Assembly: GCA_900317905.1 (NCBI GenBank)
Contig: ONIN01000001.1
Location: forward strand, 62,001-126,000
Origin: an uncultured Eubacteriales bacterium
GTDB lineage: Bacteria; Bacillota; Clostridia; Oscillospirales; Oscillospiraceae
Direction of reading: 5' to 3'
DNA: 64,000 bases
Part shown: one piece after another, positions 18,789-27,467 of the stretch
Layout: each line of letters begins with the position of its first letter
Numbering within the stretch: the stretch's first letter is position 1
The notes under the pieces: model-generated
Databases searched by the model: none
The model's input: only the letters and a program-made list of their open reading frames with translations
What the model was told of the DNA's origin: nothing
Program-made: the position numbers and the translations under genes

Positions 18789-19682
18789 ATGCCCCAAGGC
18801 GTAATCATCAAAGCCCTGAGCGGGTTTTATACCGTAAGCACCCCGGAGGGTGTCTATACCTGCAAGGCAAGAGGCCGCTTCCGCCACGACGGCACCAGTC
18901 CGCTGGTGGGTGACCGGGTGGAGGTTCTGCCGGAGGGAGAGGGCAAGGGCCGCGTGGAGCATGTGCTGCCGCGTCGGAACCACTTCATCCGTCCGGCTGT
19001 GGCTAACGTGGATCAGATCGTCATGTTCGCCTCCGGCGCCAACCCCGTGACGGATCCCTTTCTGATCGACCGGGTCACCGCCATTTCCGCCCACTGCGGC
19101 TGTGAGACCGTGGTCTGCGTCAACAAGACAGATCTGGACAGCGCGGATCGGCTTTATGAGATCTACACCGGCGCGGGCTTTCCCGTGGTGCGCACCAGCG
19201 CCGAGACCGGCGAGGGTGTGGAGGATCTCAGAGCGCAGCTGAAGGGCAAGATCAGCGCCTTCACCGGGAACTCCGGCGTGGGAAAATCCAGTCTCCTGAA
19301 CCGTCTGTGCCCGGAGCTGGCGCTTCCGGTGGGAGAAGTCAGCGACAAGCTGGGCCGCGGCCGCCACACCACGCGGCACGTGGAGCTGTTCGATCTGGGG
19401 GACAATACCTTCATCGCGGACACGCCGGGCTTTGCCAGCTACGAGGTGGAGCTCATCGAGCCCATCGCCTGTGAGGAACTGCAGTATGATTTCCGGGAGT
19501 TTCAGCCCTATCTGGGCGGCTGCCGGTTCCAGGACTGCGCCCATCTGAAGGAGCCGGACTGCGCCATTCTGAAAGCCCTGGAGGCGGGGGAGATCGCCCC
19601 GGAGCGCCACAGGAGTTATCAGCGGCTCTATGAACAGGCGAAAGCCATCCCCGAGTGGGAATTGAAGAAACGAAATTCGTAA
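18789..19682 (+). CDS. rsgA: Ribosome small-subunit-dependent GTPase RsgA
   Basis: This 297-aa circularly permuted GTPase acts in late 30S maturation. An N-terminal OB fold is followed by G4 (VNKTD), then G1 (GNSGVGKSS) and G3 (DTPGF), the permuted order typical of RsgA. The C-terminal zinc site is [20 protein letters not shown] precedes the start. In many Bacillota rpe and a thiamine pyrophosphokinase follow; here prfA does. Confidence 0.96.
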   Translation: MPQGVIIKALSGFYTVSTPEGVYTCKARGRFRHDGTSPLVGDRVEVLPEGEGKGRVEHVLPRRNHFIRPAVANVDQIVMFASGANPVTDPFLIDRVTAISAHCGCETVVCVNKTDLDSADRLYEIYTGAGFPVVRTSAETGEGVEDLRAQLKGKISAFTGNSGVGKSSLLNRLCPELALPVGEVSDKLGRGRHTTRHVELFDLGDNTFIADTPGFASYEVELIEPIACEELQYDFREFQPYLGGCRFQDCAHLKEPDCAILKALEAGEIAPERHRSYQRLYEQAKAIPEWELKKRNS

Positions 19683-19695
19683 AGGAGGGAACACC

Positions 19696-20763
19696 ATGCT
19701 GGAGCGGCTGCAGGCGGCGGAGGCCCGCTATGCCGAGATCGAAGCCAAGCTCGCCGACCCGGCATGGTATTCTGACTCCAACGTTTATCAAAAGCTCTAT
19801 CGTGAGCAGCGACAGCTGCAGCCGGTGATCGAGGCCTACCGCTCTTACACCGCCATCCTGGATCAGATCGAGCAGGCGAAAACCCTGCTGGACGATCCGG
19901 AACTGGCGGAGGTGGCGAAGGAGGAGCTCTCGGAGGCGAAAGCCCGCCTGCCGGAGCAGGAGCATGCCTTAAAGCTGCTGCTTTTGCCGAAGGATCCCAA
20001 CGACGAGAAAAACGTGATTCTGGAGATCCGCGGCGGCGTCGGGGGAGAGGAGAGCGCCCTGTTTGCCCACAGCCTTTACCGGATGTACGCCATGTACGCG
20101 GAAAAGCACGGCTGGAAGCTGGAGGTCGTGAACCTGAACGAGACGGAGTTGGGCGGTGTCAAGGAGCTCAGCGCCATCATCGAGGGCGTCGGCGCCTATT
20201 CGAGACTGAAGTTCGAAAGCGGCGTCCACCGGGTCCAGCGGGTGCCGGAGACGGAATCCGGCGGCCGGATCCACACCAGCACCGCCACGGTTGCCGTCCT
20301 GCCGGAACTGGATGAGGTGACCTTCCAGTTGGATCCGAAGGATCTGCAGATCGACACCTATCGCTCCAGCGGCGCCGGCGGCCAGCACGTCAACAAAACC
20401 GAGAGCGCCATCCGCATCACCCATCTTCCCACCGGAACGGTGGTGGAGTGTCAGGATGAGCGGAGCCAGTATAAAAACAAGGATCGCGCCATGAAGATCC
20501 TGGCCTCCCGGCTCTACGCCATGGAGCGGGAGAAGCAGGAGCAGGCCGTGGCCGCCGAGCGGCGAAGCCAGGTGGGCACCGGCATGCGCAATGAGCGGAT
20601 CCGCACCTACAACTTCCCCCAGGGACGGGTGACTGATCACCGCATCGGCCTCACGCTCTATAAGATCGATCAGATCATGGACGGGGATTTGGATGAGATC
20701 ATGGACGCGCTGATTACTGCCGATCAGGCGGAGCGGCTCAGGGCGTCCACCGAAGAAGCATGA
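19696..20763 (+). CDS. prfA: Peptide chain release factor 1
   Basis: This 355-aa factor terminates translation at UAA and UAG. The GGQ motif is in [11 protein letters not shown]. The codon-recognition tripeptide is PET in [14 protein letters not shown], the PxT form of RF1 rather than the SPF of RF2. AAGGAGGG precedes ATG 19696. It overlaps the next gene by 4 nt. No prmC (RF methyltransferase) is adjacent. Confidence 0.96.
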   Translation: MLERLQAAEARYAEIEAKLADPAWYSDSNVYQKLYREQRQLQPVIEAYRSYTAILDQIEQAKTLLDDPELAEVAKEELSEAKARLPEQEHALKLLLLPKDPNDEKNVILEIRGGVGGEESALFAHSLYRMYAMYAEKHGWKLEVVNLNETELGGVKELSAIIEGVGAYSRLKFESGVHRVQRVPETESGGRIHTSTATVAVLPELDEVTFQLDPKDLQIDTYRSSGAGGQHVNKTESAIRITHLPTGTVVECQDERSQYKNKDRAMKILASRLYAMEREKQEQAVAAERRSQVGTGMRNERIRTYNFPQGRVTDHRIGLTLYKIDQIMDGDLDEIMDALITADQAERLRASTEEA

Positions 20764-21962
20764 AAACAGAGATCATCAAAACCGAATATGACCATGCGGC
20801 AGACTTGATTCGAGCGGGCAAGCTGGTGGCAGTTCCCACGGAGACTGTTTACGGCCTCGCCGGGAACGGTATGGATGTGGACGCCGTGGAACAGATCTAC
20901 GAGGTCAAGGGCCGCCCTGCCGTCAAGCCGCTGTCCCTGATGGTTCCGGGTGCGGAAGCGATCGAGCAGGTCTGCGTCAATGTCCCGAAGGCCGCCTATA
21001 CGCTGGCAGAACGCTTCTGGCCGGGGCCGCTGACCATCGTGCTGGAATCCGCTGAGCAGGTGCCGGAGATCGTTCGGGCAGGCGGAACCACCGTGGGCCT
21101 TCGATGCCCGGATCACCCTGCGACGCTGGCGCTTCTGCGCTGCGCCGGCGTGCCTTTTGCGGCGCCGTCCGCAAATCCCTCCGGGGAGCCGAGCCCAAAG
21201 ACAGCGGGGCAGGTGCTGAACTACTTCGACGGCAAAATCGCCGCCGTGGTGGACGGAGGCCCCTGCGGCATCGGCACCGAATCCACCATCGTGGACCTGT
21301 CGAAGACGCCTTACCGGATCCTGCGTCAGGGGGCGCTGCCGGAAGTGGAGATCTGGGACGCGCTGGTCAAGCAGATGCGCATCGTCGGAGTCACCGGCGG
21401 CAGCGGCTGCGGCAAGACCACCTTCCTGCAGGCGTTGGAAAAGCACGGCGCCATGGTGCTGGACTGCGATGAAGTCTACCACGAGCTTTTGAAAACCTCG
21501 AAGACCATGCTGGATGCCATCGACGCCCGATTCCCCGGCGTGGTGGAACAGGGAGTTCTTCAGATCAAAAATTTGGGGAAGATCGTCTTCCACGACGAAC
21601 AGGCGCTGGAGGATCTGAACACCATCACCCATCGATACATCACCGGAGAGATTCAAAGAAGACTCCGGGAGCACGCGAAAAACGGCGGCAAAGCCGCTGC
21701 CATCGACGCCATCGCTCTGATCGAGAGCGGCGCGGGAGAGCTGTGTGATACGATCATCGGCGTTACCGCACCGAGAGAAGCCAGGATCGAACGGCTCCTC
21801 AAACGGGAGGGCGTCACCCGCGCCTATGCCGAGAGCCGCATCGACGCCCAGAAGCCCAACGAATGGTTCGCGGAGCACTGCGACCGGATTATAGAAAACA
21901 ACCACACGCTGGAAGCGTTTGAACAACAATGTGAGAAACTGAGTATGGAGGTACTGGAATGA
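20760..21962 (+). CDS. Sua5/YrdC threonylcarbamoyl-AMP synthase fused to dephospho-CoA kinase
   Basis: This 400-aa single frame carries two enzymes. Residues ~1-200 are a YrdC/Sua5 domain ([53 protein letters not shown]), which makes threonylcarbamoyl-AMP for tRNA t6A. Residues ~205-400 are a full-length CoaE domain: P-loop [12 protein letters not shown] at ~210-221, [11 protein letters not shown], and a C-terminal [19 protein letters not shown] lid/base region. CoaE does the last step of CoA synthesis. No internal stop or start with a ribosome site was seen at the junction. The gene overlaps prfA and the next gene by 4 nt each. The extra Sua5 C-terminal domain is missing, with CoaE in its place. 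Both activities look intact. Confidence 0.92.
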   Translation: MKTEIIKTEYDHAADLIRAGKLVAVPTETVYGLAGNGMDVDAVEQIYEVKGRPAVKPLSLMVPGAEAIEQVCVNVPKAAYTLAERFWPGPLTIVLESAEQVPEIVRAGGTTVGLRCPDHPATLALLRCAGVPFAAPSANPSGEPSPKTAGQVLNYFDGKIAAVVDGGPCGIGTESTIVDLSKTPYRILRQGALPEVEIWDALVKQMRIVGVTGGSGCGKTTFLQALEKHGAMVLDCDEVYHELLKTSKTMLDAIDARFPGVVEQGVLQIKNLGKIVFHDEQALEDLNTITHRYITGEIQRRLREHAKNGGKAAAIDAIALIESGAGELCDTIIGVTAPREARIERLLKREGVTRAYAESRIDAQKPNEWFAEHCDRIIENNHTLEAFEQQCEKLSMEVLE

Positions 21963-23347
21963 GCAAAGAACAAGATTGGCGGGAGAGCCTGTTTTACGAG
22001 CAGAAAAACGGCTATGACCTGATTGACGCCGAGGAGACCAAGTTGGTCTATGCCTACGCCGAGGGGTATAAGCGCTTCATGGACGCCGCCCGCACCGAGC
22101 GGGAAGCTGTCCGCGTCTCTATCGAGCTGGCGGAGGAAGTGGGTTTTAAAGAGTACATCCCCGGCATGGCCCTGTCCGCCGGTGATAAAGTCTATCTGAA
22201 CAATCGGGGCAAGTCCCTGATCCTGGCGGTCATGGGCTCTGAGCCGCTGTCCGAGGGCGCGGTTATCGCCGGCGCTCACGTGGACTCTCCCCGTCTGGAC
22301 TTTAAGCAGCTGCCGCTCTATGAAGACACCGAGATGGCCTACTTCAAGACCCATTACTACGGCGGCATCAAGAAGTACCAGTGGGTCACCATCCCGCTGG
22401 AGCTCCACGGTGTGGTGGCGCTGAAAAATGGCGACGTGATCGACGTCTGCATCGGTCAGGACCCCGACGATCCGCAGTTTGTCATCACTGACCTGCTGCC
22501 CCACCTGGCGGCGGATCAGATGAAAAAGACCATGTCCGAGGGCATCAAGGGCGAGGGCCTGAACATCCTCATCGGCAGCGTGCCCTACGCCGACGACGGC
22601 AAGGACCGGGTGAAGCTGGCCATTCTCAGCCTGCTCCATGACGACTACGGCATCACCGAGGAGGACTTCCTCTCCGCTGAGCTGACCGCAGTCCCCGCCT
22701 TCCAGAGCCGCGACATCGGCTTCGACCGCAGCATGATCGGCGCCTACGGTCATGACGACCGGGTCTGCGCCTACGCGGAGCTCAGAGCCATTCTTGATCT
22801 GAAGACCCCGCGCCGCACCGCCGTCTGCATCCTGGCGGACAAGGAGGAGATCGGCTCCGAGGGCGTCACCGGCATGCAATCCAAGGCTTTCGACACCTTC
22901 ATGGAAGACATCTGCGAAGGGCAGGGCGTGGCGCTGCGCCGCTGCTATGAAAAGAGCTTCTGCCTCTCCTCCGACGTCTGCAACGCCTTCGACCCCAACT
23001 ATCCCGAGGTCAGTGAGAAGCGCAACGAGGCCAAGATCAACTACGGCATGGGCATCTGCAAGTACACCGGCGCCCGCGGCAAGAGCGGCACCAGCGACGC
23101 CTCCGCCGAGATTGTGGCCTATCTGCGCAAGCTCTTTGCGGAGAACAACGTCATCTGGCAGCTGTGCGAGCTGGGCAAGGTGGACCAGGGCGGCGGCGGC
23201 ACCATCGCCAAGTTCATGGCCGAGCGGAACATCGACACCATTGACGCCGGCGTCCCTGTGCTGAGCATGCATGCTCCTTTCGAAGTGGTCTCCAAGCTGG
23301 ACTGCTGGATGACTTACAAGGGCGTTCTGGCTGCCTATCAGGACTGA
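21959..23347 (+). CDS. M18 family aminopeptidase
   Basis: This 462-aa zinc exopeptidase of the aspartyl-aminopeptidase type has the family metal ligands in AHVDSPRLDFK, ADKEEIGSEGV (catalytic Glu pair) and SMHAPFEVVSKLD. It removes N-terminal residues, often acidic ones, from peptides in the cytoplasm. It is coupled to the Sua5-CoaE gene by an ATGA overlap and closes the operon, with a hairpin and a new promoter following. The exact specificity cannot be read from sequence. Confidence 0.93.
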   Translation: MSKEQDWRESLFYEQKNGYDLIDAEETKLVYAYAEGYKRFMDAARTEREAVRVSIELAEEVGFKEYIPGMALSAGDKVYLNNRGKSLILAVMGSEPLSEGAVIAGAHVDSPRLDFKQLPLYEDTEMAYFKTHYYGGIKKYQWVTIPLELHGVVALKNGDVIDVCIGQDPDDPQFVITDLLPHLAADQMKKTMSEGIKGEGLNILIGSVPYADDGKDRVKLAILSLLHDDYGITEEDFLSAELTAVPAFQSRDIGFDRSMIGAYGHDDRVCAYAELRAILDLKTPRRTAVCILADKEEIGSEGVTGMQSKAFDTFMEDICEGQGVALRRCYEKSFCLSSDVCNAFDPNYPEVSEKRNEAKINYGMGICKYTGARGKSGTSDASAEIVAYLRKLFAENNVIWQLCELGKVDQGGGGTIAKFMAERNIDTIDAGVPVLSMHAPFEVVSKLDCWMTYKGVLAAYQD

Positions 23348-23375
23348 AAAATCGCTGAAATTCCAACACATTCGC

Positions 23376-23406
23376 GGCAGATTTCATGGTTTCCATGAAA
23401 TCTGCC
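23376..23406 (+). terminator. Strong hairpin after the M18 aminopeptidase gene
   Basis: A perfect 14-bp stem (ggcagatttcatgg / ccatgaaatctgcc) with a TTT loop starts 28 nt after the stop. The nearest T run (TTTTTT) begins 8 nt after the stem, inside the next promoter spacer, so termination is likely but not of textbook form. Confidence 0.55.
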
Positions 23407-23408
23407 AC

Positions 23409-23437
23409 TTGTACTTTTTTGAAAAGTATGCTATGAT
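23409..23437 (+). promoter_or_regulatory. Promoter of uppP
   Basis: TTGTAC (23409-23414), a 17-nt spacer and TATGAT (23432-23437) lie about 50 nt before the uppP start and right after the upstream hairpin. Confidence 0.7.
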
Positions 23438-23489
23438 ATACATTCAGGGTTACATAATGTGATTTTTCCGCTTTTTGGAGGTATTGGCT

Positions 23490-24326
23490 GTGTCGATTCT
23501 CAATGCCATCATACTGGGCCTGGTGCAGGGCATCGCGGAGTTTCTGCCCATCTCCAGCTCCGGGCATCTGTCGGTGCTGCAAAATTTGTTTCATATGTCC
23601 ACCACCGAGCAGGGGCACCTGTTCTTTGATGTGCTGCTGCATTTCGGCACGCTGATTTCCATTCTGGTCGTCTACTGGAGAGACATCGTCTCCATGGTCC
23701 AGGAGCTGATCCTCCTGTTCACGGGAGGCGGCAGCGGAAAAGGGAAGCGGCAGCCGACCCTGCCCATGGCGCGGTTCGTGGTGATGATCGTGATCGCCAC
23801 CATTCCGCTGGCGCTGATCCTGCCCATCAAAAGCGAGCTGGAACAGCTTTATTACCACACCTTTGCCATCGGCCTGTTTTTCCTGCTGACCGGCTGCATC
23901 CTCTATGTCTCGGACAAGATGCCCACCGGCAGCCGGGACGCGAAGAGCATGACCGCGCTGGATGCGCTGCTGATCGGCATCTGCCAGTGCGTGGCGGTGA
24001 TCCCGGGCATTTCCCGCTCCGGCACCACCATCACCGCGGGCATGGCGAGAGGACTGGATCGGGACTTCGCGGTGAAGTTTTCCTTCCTCATGTCCGTTCC
24101 GGCGGTGCTCGGCTCCGCGATCCTGACCTTTGTCGATGCGGTTCGGGAGGGCATCGACGCCTCTCTGATCCCGGCCTATCTGATCGGCACCGTGATCGCC
24201 GCCGTGGTGGGCGTCTTTGCCATCCGGCTGGTGACCCGGATCACCCGCAGCGGACGCTTCGGCAGCTTCTGCTATTACTGCTGGGGCGCCGGCGCCTTGA
24301 CGCTGATCCTCTCGCTGATCTTCTGA
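23490..24326 (+). CDS. uppP: Undecaprenyl-diphosphatase UppP (BacA family)
   Basis: This 278-aa polytopic membrane enzyme dephosphorylates undecaprenyl pyrophosphate, recycling the lipid carrier for peptidoglycan and surface glycans. Signatures are EFLPISSSGHL near the N-terminus and PGISRSGTTI in the middle, which form the active site. The start is taken as GTG 23490 because GGAGG lies 8 nt upstream; in-frame TTG codons at 23475 and 23484 overlap or crowd that site. It would supply carrier for the glycan locus downstream in the window. Confidence 0.95.
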   Translation: MSILNAIILGLVQGIAEFLPISSSGHLSVLQNLFHMSTTEQGHLFFDVLLHFGTLISILVVYWRDIVSMVQELILLFTGGGSGKGKRQPTLPMARFVVMIVIATIPLALILPIKSELEQLYYHTFAIGLFFLLTGCILYVSDKMPTGSRDAKSMTALDALLIGICQCVAVIPGISRSGTTITAGMARGLDRDFAVKFSFLMSVPAVLGSAILTFVDAVREGIDASLIPAYLIGTVIAAVVGVFAIRLVTRITRSGRFGSFCYYCWGAGALTLILSLIF

Positions 24327-24354
24327 TCGTAAATTCATTGTAAGGAGTACTTTC

Positions 24355-27000
24355 ATGGCGAAAGCAAGTTCCAACAACAAAACGAAATCCACCGCCAAGC
24401 GGCCTCCGGTGAAGGGCGCGCCCACCAAGTCGTCGTCGAAGAAAAAGACCACGGCTGCGGCGGCGCCGGAGCCGAAGGAGCCCGCTGTCCCCATGATGTG
24501 GGTCTACGCCGGTGTGGCGCTGCTGCTGGGGATCCTGGCCTTCATCGGCTTCTTCCTGCAGGAGGGCTCCAACGACGGCTTCCTGCTGCGGTATTTCAGA
24601 AGCTTCCTCATGGGCGTCATCGGCTATGGCTACTGGGCCTTCCCCTTTGCCATGGCGCTTTTGGCGTGGGTGCTCGTTGCGAGAAACCGAGAGAGCGTGG
24701 CCTTCCGCATTGTGTCTGCGATCCTGTTGCCGATCCTCATGGGCGGCTTCCTGCATCTGATCCTATGCAAGGTGAACTTCACCGAAGGGGACGTGGGTGC
24801 CATGATCGGAGAGCTCTACACCAACGGACAGGCAGGCGCTGCCGGCGGTGTCGTCGCGGGCGGACTAGCCATGCTGCTGCAGGCGGCATTGAGCAAGTAT
24901 GTGGCGATCCCGCTGCTGCTTCTGGCTTTCGCTTACTGCCTGCTGCGCTGCTTCTATTTCACCATTCGGAAGTTTGTCTCCTGGCTCCAGGAGCGCAGCG
25001 AGGCCAAGTATACCCCTGAGGATTCCTACGATGATTTCTATGACGAGCCGGTGAAACCCGCCGCCACGCGGACCACTCGCCGCACGCCGCCTCCCACTGC
25101 TGCCGAGCAGCCTCTGGAGCCGGTGAAGCCGAAGGCGCAGCTTCAGCCTACCCAGGTACAGGGGCAGAAGCCCACGGCGAAGCTGCAGAAAACCAGCTGG
25201 ACCTTCGACATCCCGCTGGACGAAGAACCGGAGCGCAAGCCAACGGTGAAGGACACCACCAATGTCAAGCCCCTCAGCATGGAGGAGGCTGCCGACCTGG
25301 CCGGTGTGGATCTCTCCAGCGAGGAGGGGGAGAAGGTCAGCAGCGCCAAAGGCGCCAAAAAAGCCGCTGCCGCCGCTGTCGCTGCGGAGACCGCTGCCAT
25401 CGCCTCCGCCATCGACAGTCAGGCAGGGGAGCACGCTGCCTATCAGCTGCCGCCGGTCTCCTTCCTGAAGGCCGGCACCCGCAGCCGGGCCGACGCCAGC
25501 GAGGAAGTGGAATTCAACCGCGACCGGTTGGAAACTGCCCTCAACAGCTTCGGCGTCAACGCCAATATCCGGGACATCACCCGCGGCCCCACGGTCACCC
25601 GCTATGACCTCCAGCTGGAGGCAGGCGTGAAGCTCAACAAGATCACCAATCTGGCCAACGATCTGGCCCTGGCGCTGGGCGTGGAGAACGTCCGTATCGC
25701 CCCGGTGCCGGATAAAATGTCCACCGTCGGCATCGAGGTGCCGAACAAGATCAAGAGCACCATCGGTCTGCGGGATATCATCGACACCAACGACTTCCGC
25801 AACGCCAAGAGCAAGGTCTCCTTCGCCGTCGGCAAGGACATCGGCGGCAACAACATCATCGGCAACATTTCCCGTCTGCCGCACATGCTGATCGCCGGCA
25901 CCACCGGTTCCGGTAAATCCGTGTGTCTGAACTCCCTGATCCTGTCTCTGCTCTATGAGGCGACGCCGGACGAGGTGCGTCTGATCATGATCGACCCCAA
26001 GATGGTGGAATTCACGGTCTACAACGGCATCCCGCATCTGTATATCCCTGTGGTCAACGACCCGAAGAAAGCCGCCGGCGCCCTCCAGTGGGCGGTGGTG
26101 GAAATGCTCAAGCGCTACCGCCTGTTCTCCGAGCTGCAGGTGCGTGATCTGAAGAGCTACAACGAGCTGCAGGAGAATGATCCCGAGGGCGAGAAGCTGC
26201 CCACCGTGGTCATCATCATCGACGAGCTGGCCGACCTGATGCTGTGCGCCGCCAAAGAGGTGGAGGAGAGCATCTGCCGCGTGGCCCAGATGGGTCGTGC
26301 CGCCGGTATGCACCTGATCATCGCCACCCAGCGTCCCTCCGCGGACGTGATCACCGGCCTGATGAAGGCCAACATCCCCAGCCGCATCGCGCTGAGCGTC
26401 TCCTCCGCACTGGAAAGCCGCATCATTCTGGACAATCCTGGCGCCGAAAAGCTCATGGGCAACGGCGACATGCTCTATGCCCCCGTGACCCTGGGCAAGC
26501 CGCTGCGTGTGCAGGGCGCCTTCGTGTCCGACGAGGAGCGCGAGGAAGTCATCAACTTCATCAAGCAGAACTCTGAGGCGGACTACAGCCAGGACATCAT
26601 GGACCAGGTGGATCAGAACGCTGTCAAGGCCGATGCCAAGGGCTCCGGCGGTTCTTCCGCCAACGGCGGCGGAGATGCGTCCGCCGACAAGAATGGCGAC
26701 TACGACGAGCTGCTGCCTCAGGGCGTGGACGTGATCCTGGAGACCGGTCAGGCCTCCGTCTCGATGCTTCAGAGAAGACTGAAGTTGGGTTACTCCCGCG
26801 CCGCCCGTCTGGTGGACCAGATGGAGGAGATGGGCGTGGTGGGTCCCTTCGAGGGATCCAAGCCCAGAAAGATTCTCATTACCAGAGAGCAGTGGCAGGA
26901 GATGCAGCTGGTGCAGGGCACTGCCCCCGGCGAGGTTCTGCGCACCCAGATGGATTTTGCAGACCCGACCACAGAGGATTCGAATGACGATGAAATGTAA
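24355..27000 (+). CDS. ftsK: DNA translocase FtsK/SpoIIIE
   Basis: This 881-aa septal DNA pump has four hydrophobic segments in the first ~220 residues, then a Pro/Ala/Lys-rich linker (~225-375). The motor has Walker A GTTGSGKSVCLNS (~518-530), Walker B VVIIIDELADLM and IATQRPSADVITG. The C-terminal winged-helix gamma domain (~785-860), with GQASVSMLQRRLKLGYSRAARL, reads orienting DNA sequences. A Ser/Gly/Asp-rich insert precedes it. AAGGAG stands before ATG 24355. It could serve division, sporulation or both; no sporulation genes are nearby to decide. Confidence 0.95.
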   Translation: MAKASSNNKTKSTAKRPPVKGAPTKSSSKKKTTAAAAPEPKEPAVPMMWVYAGVALLLGILAFIGFFLQEGSNDGFLLRYFRSFLMGVIGYGYWAFPFAMALLAWVLVARNRESVAFRIVSAILLPILMGGFLHLILCKVNFTEGDVGAMIGELYTNGQAGAAGGVVAGGLAMLLQAALSKYVAIPLLLLAFAYCLLRCFYFTIRKFVSWLQERSEAKYTPEDSYDDFYDEPVKPAATRTTRRTPPPTAAEQPLEPVKPKAQLQPTQVQGQKPTAKLQKTSWTFDIPLDEEPERKPTVKDTTNVKPLSMEEAADLAGVDLSSEEGEKVSSAKGAKKAAAAAVAAETAAIASAIDSQAGEHAAYQLPPVSFLKAGTRSRADASEEVEFNRDRLETALNSFGVNANIRDITRGPTVTRYDLQLEAGVKLNKITNLANDLALALGVENVRIAPVPDKMSTVGIEVPNKIKSTIGLRDIIDTNDFRNAKSKVSFAVGKDIGGNNIIGNISRLPHMLIAGTTGSGKSVCLNSLILSLLYEATPDEVRLIMIDPKMVEFTVYNGIPHLYIPVVNDPKKAAGALQWAVVEMLKRYRLFSELQVRDLKSYNELQENDPEGEKLPTVVIIIDELADLMLCAAKEVEESICRVAQMGRAAGMHLIIATQRPSADVITGLMKANIPSRIALSVSSALESRIILDNPGAEKLMGNGDMLYAPVTLGKPLRVQGAFVSDEEREEVINFIKQNSEADYSQDIMDQVDQNAVKADAKGSGGSSANGGGDASADKNGDYDELLPQGVDVILETGQASVSMLQRRLKLGYSRAARLVDQMEEMGVVGPFEGSKPRKILITREQWQEMQLVQGTAPGEVLRTQMDFADPTTEDSNDDEM

Positions 27001-27466
27001 TGCAAACACCGCGGGGCTGCCTTCGGGCAGCCCCGCGAATCCGGTTGAATATATTCCTGGCGACGATTTCGCCCCGAAGCTCAGCGACGCCGAAGCGGGC
27101 GCATACAGCGTTCTTGCCCTGGCCCATATCGGGGACGGCGTCTATGAGCTCATGATGCGCACTGCGCTGGCTCAGGCCGGCGTCACGGCTGTCCAGAATC
27201 TCCATCGGGAGACGGTGAGACGAGTGAACGCGCCTGCCCAGGCTGCGGCGATGGAATCCATGCTGCCGTTGCTGACCGACGCGGAGCTGGCGGTCTACAA
27301 GCGGGGCCGCAACGCCAAGGTTAACTCCGTGCCTCAGCACGCAAATGTGTCGGAATATCATGCTGCCACCGGGCTCGAGACCCTCTTCGGCTGGCTCTGG
27401 CTCCGTGGGGAGACCAGGCGCTTGACGGAGCTTTTCAACGCCGTGCACGCAGTGGGGAGGGCCTGA
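26984..27466 (+). CDS. mrnC: Mini-ribonuclease III
   Basis: This 160-aa RNase III-type nuclease lacks a double-stranded-RNA-binding domain. The catalytic signature LAHIGDGVYELMMR matches the MrnC box, and a second acidic site lies in FGWLWLRGE. In Bacillus it trims 23S rRNA precursor ends. ATG 26984 follows AGAGGA and lies within the last codons of ftsK (17-nt overlap). The first ~25 residues are not conserved; a later start is possible but no better ribosome site was seen. The usual partner cysS is not adjacent. Confidence 0.88.
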   Translation: MTMKCNANTAGLPSGSPANPVEYIPGDDFAPKLSDAEAGAYSVLALAHIGDGVYELMMRTALAQAGVTAVQNLHRETVRRVNAPAQAAAMESMLPLLTDAELAVYKRGRNAKVNSVPQHANVSEYHAATGLETLFGWLWLRGETRRLTELFNAVHAVGRA

Positions 27467-27467
27467 T

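Noticed and set aside
16797-19697. Very long open frame on the minus strand opposite prpC, prkC and rsgA
   Set aside because: It runs antisense to three genes with full catalytic motifs; the translation is low-complexity His/Arg/Gly/Leu text typical of GC-rich antisense frames.
24865-27009. 714-codon minus-strand frame opposite ftsK
   Set aside because: It is the antisense shadow of the conserved FtsK motor; no motif or ribosome site was seen.
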